A stretch of DNA of 21,478 nucleotides from a virus, in the IMG/VR virus record IMGVR_UViG_3300031841_001295, positions 1-21,478 of that record, one strand, 5' to 3'. Made by a program: the position numbers and the translations under genes. Each line of letters starts with the position of its first letter. Within the stretch, counting starts at the first letter, position 1. Shown piece by piece: positions 1-6,600 of this stretch. Below the pieces are notes generated by a model, which saw only the letters and a program-made list of their open reading frames with translations, was not told the origin of the DNA and searched no databases.

Positions 1-1176
1 AAGACCATTACTATCAAAGGTAACTCTGGTGTCTAAGTCAGGAGTAATTCTGGAGGCAGGTAAAGAAGTGCGACCATTCCTAATTACGTTACCGATCATA
101 GTAACAGAAGCAGAAAGTTCATTTACTTTAATCTGTCTTGGAGTCAGACCAGTGGTATCTTGCGTTACACTATAGTTTCCACCCGGTCCGGAAAGAACTA
201 CAGCACTGTCTTTCAATACGCCTTCAACAACTTCTGCCATACGATCATAAGCAGCAGCAGTTGCAGGAGTCTCTGCCACGGAGATCTGTGCAGGACCATC
301 ACCATTAAAGAAGAAGAAGTTGGCATTATCATAGGCACCAGCATTACCGAGATACGTTGCATCGTAAGTCAATGCCTCTACAGCAAACCTAATATCTCTT
401 TTGCACTTGGCGCTATCATATGAAAGGTTATAGTTTGCCTTTACCCACTCGTTTACTTCTTCTGAGATGAATACTTTATTGTTTAAAAGTTTAGTCTTTG
501 ATCTAGAAGCATCATCTTCTGTCTGAGAAGAGTCATAGTATGTAGAAGCATTAGTAGGAATAGGATATTGAGAAGCACCTAAAGCATCTGCATTATCCCT
601 ACCGTTCTGAATAATATCTTTTACTTCATCCCAGTATGCATCTGCTCTTGAAAGAGAAGTAGCATCACCAGATATTGCAGTAAGATCGTTAACAAGGTCT
701 TTAGTCTGGTCTAAACTGAATAATACTTCAGTGATACCTTGCGTATACGACCCTGCACGTCCTTGGAATACCTGATTAAAACTTGTACCTAATGCAATAT
801 CATATTTTGAAGCATCTATGTAGTAACCTAAGTCTCTTCTTGTCTTAGTCTCAATGACGGAAGACTGTGCACCATCTGAGTCGAGACCAGCAGCGCCTCT
901 TCTTTTTGCTGCTTCTTCTAATGCTTTATCGAGCGTGAGGTATGCTCTATCGAGAGTTGTGCCTTCATTACTATCGTTACCGCTCTTAGAGACATAAAAG
1001 ACATTCTCGGCAACTTGTGCACCGCCAAGCTCAATGATGGAAAGATCTCCATCTTTGTCTCTTTTGAAGAACATTTTGCCATCATGAGTGTTGATGGCTA
1101 CTTCGCCCAAATCTAACTGCGCTGGAGTTGGCTTATTGCCTTTTACAGCACTGCGGCGTAACTTGATAGTTGACAT
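1..1176 (-). CDS. Large tail fibre/structural protein, N-terminal part (3' end outside window)
   Basis: The reading frame is open from an ATG at 1176 to the left edge, so 392 codons are visible and the C-terminus is missing. A GGAGA ribosome-binding site lies at 1181-1185. The first ~35 residues carry the phage fibre head motif (LRRSAVKGNKPTPAQLDLGE, then VAINTHDGKMFFK), which many marine phage fibres use as a virion attachment segment. A segment beginning YVSKSGNDSNEGTTLDRAY (from about residue 60) resembles the opening of phage fibre domains expected to form a beta-helix. Around residue 257 the motif KCKRDIRFAVEALTYDATYLGN matches, from memory, a repeated module of T4-like cyanophage fibres (K-C-x-R-D-x-x-x-x-V-D-A-L-x-Y-D). 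It is likely a host-recognition or tail-side structural protein made late in infection. It has its own late promoter at 1264-1271 and a structured leader. The exact role cannot be given without the C-terminus. Confidence 0.75.
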   Translation of the reverse strand, partial: MSTIKLRRSAVKGNKPTPAQLDLGEVAINTHDGKMFFKRDKDGDLSIIELGGAQVAENVFYVSKSGNDSNEGTTLDRAYLTLDKALEEAAKRRGAAGLDSDGAQSSVIETKTRRDLGYYIDASKYDIALGTSFNQVFQGRAGSYTQGITEVLFSLDQTKDLVNDLTAISGDATSLSRADAYWDEVKDIIQNGRDNADALGASQYPIPTNASTYYDSSQTEDDASRSKTKLLNNKVFISEEVNEWVKANYNLSYDSAKCKRDIRFAVEALTYDATYLGNAGAYDNANFFFFNGDGPAQISVAETPATAAAYDRMAEVVEGVLKDSAVVLSGPGGNYSVTQDTTGLTPRQIKVNELSASVTMIGNVIRNGRTSLPASRITPDLDTRVTFDSNGL

Positions 1177-1180
1177 TACG

Positions 1181-1185
1181 TCTCC
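1181..1185 (-). promoter_or_regulatory. Ribosome-binding site of leftmost fibre gene
   Basis: GGAGA on the minus strand, 4 bases before the ATG at 1176. It supports this start for the gene running off the left edge, which has no other good upstream ATG in frame within the leader. Confidence 0.6.
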
Positions 1186-1196
1186 AATATTGCATC

Positions 1197-1258
1197 GACT
1201 TATAGAAGTCTATAAATTTGTATTTTATAGTGGCGATAACTATATGAGCTCCGCCACT
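1197..1258 (-). promoter_or_regulatory. Structured 5' leader with three adjacent inverted repeats
   Basis: Three perfect inverted repeats lie side by side between the late promoter and the start codon. In order of transcription: a 7-bp stem 1252-1258/1229-1235 (AGTGGCG with CGCCACT, 16-nt loop), a 7-bp AT-rich stem 1224-1230/1210-1216 (CTATAAA with TTTATAG, 7-nt loop), and a 5-bp stem 1206-1210/1197-1201 (GACTT with AAGTC, 4-nt loop). Neighbouring stems share one or two bases at their boundaries, so full formation of one slightly frays the next. No U-run follows any of them, so they are not ordinary intrinsic terminators. They could stabilise the mRNA 5' end or affect translation; this is inference. 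Confidence 0.5.
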
Positions 1259-1263
1259 TCAAC

Positions 1264-1271
1264 TATTTATA
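1264..1271 (-). promoter_or_regulatory. T4-type late promoter (TATAAATA)
   Basis: Exact match to the T4 late promoter -10 element TATAAATA on the minus strand, directly after the stop codon of the 480-aa gene (1272-1274) and 88 bases before the start at 1176. In T4 such elements are read by RNA polymerase carrying gp55 and gp33 with the sliding clamp. It should drive the leftmost fibre gene. Confidence 0.75.
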
Positions 1272-2714
1272 TCAGTAAGAGCCGCCATCTATCGTGTCAA
1301 TTGTAACAAATCCTGCAACAACATCAAATTCATTGCTGTCAAACTGCGCCACACCGACCTGCGCAGTAGATGCTGTAGGAACTTCAAAGTCAATCGTTCC
1401 ATCTGCATCTTGATATGTTACTGTAATATTTGTCTCTGTATTTCCAGAGACCATAGTGCCGACAATATCTTCAACTGCTTCTGCTTTAAGACTTGCCTGA
1501 CCACTACTAAAGACGAAGTCGTCACTATCTAAGAACTGCGATAGAGCAGAATCAGTAAACGTCATGTTACTGATACTTGCAAAATTAATTGTCGCCGAAT
1601 CAGTAACAGTTAAGTCTGTGATGCTTGCATTAGTAAGATTGGTTTGATTAGAAACTGTTAAATCTACAATCGTTGCTGAATCGGTAACGTCAAGGGTAGT
1701 TACTGTGGCTTGGTTAATAGTAGCAGAATCTGTAACATCTAGAACAGCAATAGTTGCAGTGCCAGTGATATTAGCATCAACGATAGTTGCTGAGTCAGTA
1801 ACGTCAAGGGTAGTTACTGTCGCCTGATTAATCGTAGCGGTGCCAGTAATATTAGCATCTACAATTGTTGCTGAGTCGCTTACGTCTAACGTAGTAATAT
1901 CAGCATCATTAATAGTTGCTGTGCCAGTTACTGTTGCATCGGCAATGGTAGCAGAATCAGTAACAGTTAGATTAGTAATGCTTACTTGTGTAGAAACTAT
2001 ATTATCAATATAGGCAGAGTCTACATCAATTGCTCTACTGAAGTCCCAGCGGTCTGTCGTGCCGTTGTAAGTAATGCTAGGTGAGGTTGTTCCGAATACT
2101 GAATTGGATTCAGCAGAAAAGACAATGATACCGGCACCATCAAACTCTAATGGAGCTGTACCACCACTATCACCTACAATAATAGCTAGATCATTGATAG
2201 TAACTTCAGTAGAATTTACAGTAGTTGTTGTACCGTCAACTCTCAAGTCGCCTTTAATAATTACTGTGCCAGAGTCAGTAGTTGGATATGGATTAAGAAT
2301 TAAAGTTTGACTATTAGAATTTGTTCTAATTTCATTATTCTCAAACTCTAAATTACCAAGTTCAACAATACCTGTATTAGAAGAGAGTACTAAATTACCG
2401 CTCTCGGTAGAAATAGTATCACTGTCTAAGGTTAATAGATCAACTTTTAACTGGTCAATTTTATTACTGGCATCTGTAATGATAGCAGAAGACGCCGTAA
2501 GAGTGCCAGGAGCATGGTCTAAGAAATTAGCAAAGTATTCACCACCGATGATTGCAGTTCTGCTCGTGCCACCGTTAGGAACACCTACGAATAATCGCTG
2601 GCCTTCATTAGTATCAGTACCAGTGCCAAACGCATAGGCGAGTTCGCCACGGGCAAGATCACCATCAGCTGGTTTACCGTCGCTATCCGCACGTTTTATA
2701 AGAATGACGGCCAT
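1272..2714 (-). CDS. Repetitive tail fibre-like structural protein (DSATI repeats)
   Basis: A 480-aa protein whose N-terminus (KRADSDGKPADGDLARGELA, residues ~7-27, then QRLFVG) is the same kind of attachment motif as in the next fibre gene. Residues ~245-371 are tandem repeats of about 27 residues with core L-[DT]-V-[TS]-D-S-A-T-I, followed by ITGTATI-type segments. Some copies are shortened to 16-22 residues. Such Thr/Ile/Val/Asp repeats are typical of beta-structured trimeric fibres. The C-terminus ends IDTIDGGSY, matching the ending of the upstream 105-aa protein. The ATG immediately follows the stop of that gene (TAAATG), so translation is probably coupled. No enzymatic motif is visible. 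Probable role: virion fibre or decoration at the tail; the partner is unknown. Confidence 0.7.
   Translation of the reverse strand: MAVILIKRADSDGKPADGDLARGELAYAFGTGTDTNEGQRLFVGVPNGGTSRTAIIGGEYFANFLDHAPGTLTASSAIITDASNKIDQLKVDLLTLDSDTISTESGNLVLSSNTGIVELGNLEFENNEIRTNSNSQTLILNPYPTTDSGTVIIKGDLRVDGTTTTVNSTEVTINDLAIIVGDSGGTAPLEFDGAGIIVFSAESNSVFGTTSPSITYNGTTDRWDFSRAIDVDSAYIDNIVSTQVSITNLTVTDSATIADATVTGTATINDADITTLDVSDSATIVDANITGTATINQATVTTLDVTDSATIVDANITGTATIAVLDVTDSATINQATVTTLDVTDSATIVDLTVSNQTNLTNASITDLTVTDSATINFASISNMTFTDSALSQFLDSDDFVFSSGQASLKAEAVEDIVGTMVSGNTETNITVTYQDADGTIDFEVPTASTAQVGVAQFDSNEFDVVAGFVTIDTIDGGSY
1590..1980 (-). repeat. In-frame tandem repeats coding for DSATI fibre units
   Basis: Degenerate tandem repeats of about 81 bases (27 codons) with shortened versions, lying inside the 480-aa fibre gene. 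One exact 23-base repeat occurs at 1684-1706 and 1798-1820, 114 bases (38 codons) apart, so loss or gain between these copies would keep the frame. Confidence 0.65.
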
Positions 2715-3032
2715 TTAGTATTCGCCCCCGTTTATTGTTTGTACTTGATTCGGCCTGTCACTTCTTCCTAATGTTGTAGTGCCTTCAAATTGGTTTGTAG
2801 TTTTATTAAAAACTAATAATGCTCCATCCTGTAAATTAGTTGTGTTTCCAACCAAGATATTACCATCACTGTCAGTAACATCATTTAAGTCTCTAAGAAG
2901 ACCACCCCTTACATCAGAAAGAGCAAGAGGTTTCTTAACGACAACTTTTTCAACTATCGTACCATTACGATATTCAATCTTAACCTTATGCGTATCTTTG
3001 TCTCGTCTTAATTCACTTACATAAGTAGCCAT
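2715..3032 (-). CDS. Small virion-associated protein with GGEY C-terminus
   Basis: A 105-aa protein. The first ~35 residues are basic and beta-like (YVSELRRDKDTHKVKIEYRN). A middle segment reads LRDLNDVTDSDGNILVGNTT and then LVFNKTTNQFEG, a phrase common in phage fibre proteins ('domain carrying data-like N-x-T-x-x-F-x-G segments'). The end is TINGGEY, parallel to the IDGGSY ending of the next gene. It begins 8 bases after the 117-aa gene and is followed with no gap by the 480-aa fibre. Probably a small fibre-attachment or structural accessory protein. No specific family can be named. Confidence 0.55.
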   Translation of the reverse strand: MATYVSELRRDKDTHKVKIEYRNGTIVEKVVVKKPLALSDVRGGLLRDLNDVTDSDGNILVGNTTNLQDGALLVFNKTTNQFEGTTTLGRSDRPNQVQTINGGEY

Positions 3033-3040
3033 GATCTAAC

Positions 3041-3394
3041 TCATCTTGTCACAGAAGGTGTGACATTTAACTTACCTTCTAATATTCTTTCTACAATATC
3101 AGAGTCTCCTCCAGAAACCAGTTCAATATCATAGACGTATCTTCCAGCTTTCATTGTATCTGAAGTAGCACTAGAAATTGTAATTAAAGCAATACCATCT
3201 GTAGCAGGAAATTTGACCGAAGTTGCGGTGAAATCAAAAATTTGATCACTGTCTGTAGTATCATATGTTTTTTTAATTTTACCTCTCAAACTATGACCAG
3301 ACAGATCCTTTGCGCCTCCATCTTCTTCTTTGAGATGAAGTTCAAAAGTAATGTCTGATCCTTGATCGATTACAAAATCTCTTTGCTGCGCCAT
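3041..3394 (-). CDS. BppU N-terminal-like baseplate/virion domain protein
   Basis: A 117-aa single-domain protein. Its layout (FVIDQGSDITFELHL, DLSGHSLRGKIKK, DGIALITISSATSDTMKAGR, YVYDIEL) matches the beta-sandwich found at the N-terminus of siphophage baseplate upper proteins (BppU) and as stand-alone virion proteins in marine T4-like phages. This family assignment is by pattern recognition only. The start is supported by an AGAGGAAAGC ribosome-binding site just before the ATG and by a late promoter about 30 bases upstream. It is the first gene of a run continuing into the 105-aa and 480-aa genes. Likely role: adaptor between tail or baseplate and fibre proteins. Confidence 0.6.
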   Translation of the reverse strand: MAQQRDFVIDQGSDITFELHLKEEDGGAKDLSGHSLRGKIKKTYDTTDSDQIFDFTATSVKFPATDGIALITISSATSDTMKAGRYVYDIELVSGGDSDIVERILEGKLNVTPSVTR

Positions 3395-3424
3395 GCTTTC
3401 CTCTGAAAAAAGTATTATCTAGTT

Positions 3425-3432
3425 TATTTATA
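3425..3432 (-). promoter_or_regulatory. T4-type late promoter (TATAAATA)
   Basis: Exact TATAAATA on the minus strand in the 39-base gap between the 78-aa and 117-aa genes, about 30 bases before the start at 3394. It should drive the 117-aa, 105-aa and 480-aa genes as one late transcript. Confidence 0.75.
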
Positions 3433-3433
3433 A

Positions 3434-3670
3434 TCATTTAGATTTAATTAAACTGTTAAGTAAATCCTTCATCTCTTTTATATCGTTCCTTAATTCTTCA
3501 TTTTCAGATTTAAGTTCACGCATAAGTTCTTTTTCTTTTTGTTGCTCTTGCGCTAAAAGTTTTCTTCTTTTAGCAGCTTCTAAACCATTCTTATCAATGT
3601 TAAGGACAACCCCAGCTGCATTTTTTACGAGATTGGGTTTGCCCTTAACTTTTACATAATCATCAGACAT
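3434..3670 (-). CDS. Small coiled-coil protein
   Basis: A 78-aa protein. The N-terminus (YVKVKGKPNLVKNAAGVVLN) looks like a short beta-like binding segment. Residues ~30-77 are highly charged with Leu/Met in heptad-like spacing (QQKEKELMRELKSENEELRN, MKDLLNSLIKSK), predicting a long helix and a coiled coil. It begins 3 bases after the stop of the 1755-aa gene with only a weak GGAA before the ATG, suggesting translational coupling. Similar short proteins sit among structural genes in marine T4-like phages. The function is not recognised; it may be an oligomerising linker or an assembly helper for the giant protein encoded just before it. Confidence 0.6.
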   Translation of the reverse strand: MSDDYVKVKGKPNLVKNAAGVVLNIDKNGLEAAKRRKLLAQEQQKEKELMRELKSENEELRNDIKEMKDLLNSLIKSK

Positions 3671-3673
3671 TCA

Positions 3674-6600
3674 TTATGTTCCCAGTGCGATTGCTCTCAA
3701 GTCCTTGATTCTAGGTACTCTAGAAGAGTTTTGAGATCTAAATACAATCTTCAGTTGGAAGGTAGAGAACGGTGTTAATGTTCCTGCCTGACCACCAATC
3801 GTATATTCATACTGTCTGAAGATACTTCTGTTATCATCAGTCTGAATACTAGTATCCTCTGTTGCAAGAATAAACTTAATATTTTCAATATCAGTATCAG
3901 AACCTGCAGGCAATGTTCTGTAGTAAAGATCAATGAACGAACCACTAGGTCTATTCGCTCCAAGCAGAACTTTCAGACCAACAGCAGGTTCTTCAAGGTT
4001 GATCGGAATAGTAAGATGCTTAGACAGAGAAGAACCAGAGTTTGCTGCACTATCCGCTACAAAATCAATTGGGTTGTTAAATGTGGTATTCGGTTCTGCA
4101 GCAGTTGCTGAATCAGCAGTCTGATTGTCAATGAAGTTACTGACACCAGAAATAGAAAGTGTCTGCAGATCAACAACAGGGGAGATATATGTATCAGTCG
4201 TTGCGAGACTAGAAGTAAATGTCACAGACTTTCTTCCCGCAGAAGGTCCGGTAAACTCATCTTCTTCAATTCTAGCAGATGCAATAACTCTTGGAGACTC
4301 AAATCTAGTCAAACGATATGGAACAATATTAACTGAACTCAACTCAGTATATGCATTATTAGTAACATTGTTTGCAGTTACCAGCGATACACCACCTGTA
4401 AACTCTGCCCCAGTGCTCATCGTAGTAGCATCTGCAGGGAAGAATGTATTAATGTTTGCAAGGAATTCGTCCATCAATACATTTCTTTCAGTTTGTAAAG
4501 ATGTTCCTCCTGACAAAGCAGTTTCAGTTGCTGCAGAATCTACAGTAATCTGGAATGACTTACCGTCTACTTTCTTGACTGTCTGCTCGCCGATAAGAGT
4601 ACTACCTAAGATACCACCGTATCTAGTAGAAGAGTCTAGTCCAGAAATGAAGACTTTGTCATTCTTCACAAATCCAGAGTTTTCCAGCAGAATTGTCACA
4701 TCACTATCTCCACTAATTGTAGAGATCGGATCAAATCTTGGAGTAACAGTCGGAACTGCTCTGTTCTCAAATACAGCAGTACCAGAAGTACTGAAATCTG
4801 CTCTATTCACTTTGAACATCATATCTCTTAATTGATCTGGTGTCCATGTGATAGCATTCTGAGACATAAAGAACGAACCAAGAGAAGGTTGTTTTGTAAC
4901 TCTTCTGTCTGTGCTACCAATAACAAAATCTTGGATCTTGGAAACATAAACGTTATAGTTTTGTGTATTAGCAATCAGTACAATCGCATATTCAGTGTTA
5001 CCCTGTAAATAAACAGGAGCATCAAACTCAAACTTTGTAGGATTATTGCGAATATCTGCAATTGTTACAGTAGTTGTTAGGGGAGTAACAGAACATTCAG
5101 AAGGTTTCAGAACCTTTTCTGCACCCGGAACTATATTTTCCTGTGAAGGAACGCCGCTTTGAACTGGTCTAATTTGTAATGTAATAGGAGCATTGTCGTT
5201 TGTATCGTTATCTCCGTTAGCATTTATCGAATTAGGAGTAGTCGCAAAGAAAACTTCAACGCTCGTAATAAATCCACCATTAGCATTTTGAATTTGGAAA
5301 GATTGTGCGATCGGTTCTTTAGGCGGTAAATTTCCTCCGCTAGTACGAGTAATGCGCTCAGTTATAGGTGCTGTTGCAAGATTAATTAGATCTGCTCTAA
5401 TGCCTTGTGCAGAATAGAGTGCCGCAGCGCTCGAAAGTGGTGCAATTTCACTGTAGTTTGCTGCTGTCTGGTCGAGATCATGAATTACAACTCTTCTCTC
5501 GCCAGCATCAAACTGTAATGTGTCATTGTTCGGAATAAAGAACGAACCTTCAATCTCACCAAATTCATTACTAACAAGTGTAGATGAAGATTGTGGATGC
5601 GAAGTTCTGCCAGCGAACCGACCCTCTGTATAATCGTCCAGATCAGCACTATCAGTAAACCTCTGGAAAGTTTCTTCTCTAGCATAATCTTTGATTGGTG
5701 TTCTATCAAAGTATAAGAAGTGCTCTCTATTAGGCGCAAGACCCTCTGCTCTAAAGAATACCTTTCTGGAGCGAACAAATGGAAGGAGTGTCAGATCAGC
5801 AACAATCGTGGCGAAAATAGTTCTAACTGTTCTGGTAATCCTTCTGGTGGTGACTGTCAACCCCAGATTGTTTGTAGCAGTGCTCCTCTGGGTCGTACTA
5901 CTAAGTACCTGTCTTCGTGTCCTTGTACTGATAACGTCGCCGACACCAATAGTAAATTGATCAATGCCTAAATCTGCAGCAGTGATAAATTCACTAGGAC
6001 GCACGATTCGATTGATAATTTCTCTTCTTCTCTCTTCACTACGAGCAGCTTCTCTTGTAGATGTAACAGTCTGAATTGTTCTAAATTCTCTCCATTGATC
6101 TGCTTCTGGAGAAACTACCAGTGTTCCATTGTAAAGAATGACATCAAATGGGTTCACATTTTCAGTTTCAGTCGCTAGATCTTGATTGATTTCATTAACT
6201 TCTGTATAGTTAAGGAAAAGAAGATCGCCTTTCTGAATAGTGTTAGTGCTACTAGCATGATCTTTATTATATCTCATACGCACATTATTTTGAATACCTA
6301 ATGGCGTGATAGCATTTTCATCAATATCAAATCCAGCAGAATATTGATCAGCAAAAATATCAGAGAATACTAGGTCTTTAAAGTTATCTGCAAAGAAACC
6401 GTTTTTAAATCTATTATTGCCATTTGCATCCAGCACTTCAAGTGAAGATGTTTCGAGTTCTAAAAGATTAAGAGTAACTGCTTCTTCTAAATTGTCAATC
6501 CGATTAACAATACCTCCGATATCTTCCATAGTATATCTGCGATTATCGCTAAGAGTTGTAGTCAGATCAGATACGTCATCGGTATAAGGGTTTAAAGTAA

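Noticed and set aside
1221-1229. TATAAAAT as a second late promoter before the leftmost gene
   Set aside because: It differs from TATAAATA in the late positions and is part of an AT-rich inverted repeat, while an exact match lies 40 bases upstream.
1229-1258. Hairpin as an intrinsic terminator of the 480-aa fibre operon
   Set aside because: The 7-bp stem has a 16-base loop and is not followed by a U-run. It also lies downstream of the next promoter, so it is better described as leader structure.
1590-1980. CRISPR-like or transposon-like array
   Set aside because: The repeats are in frame, degenerate, vary in length and encode a fibre shaft; there are no unique spacers or terminal repeats.
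4125-4835. Long plus-strand ORF (236 codons)
   Set aside because: It lies wholly antisense to the well-supported 1755-aa gene, has no ribosome-binding site or recognisable motif, and mirrors the codon pattern of the real gene.
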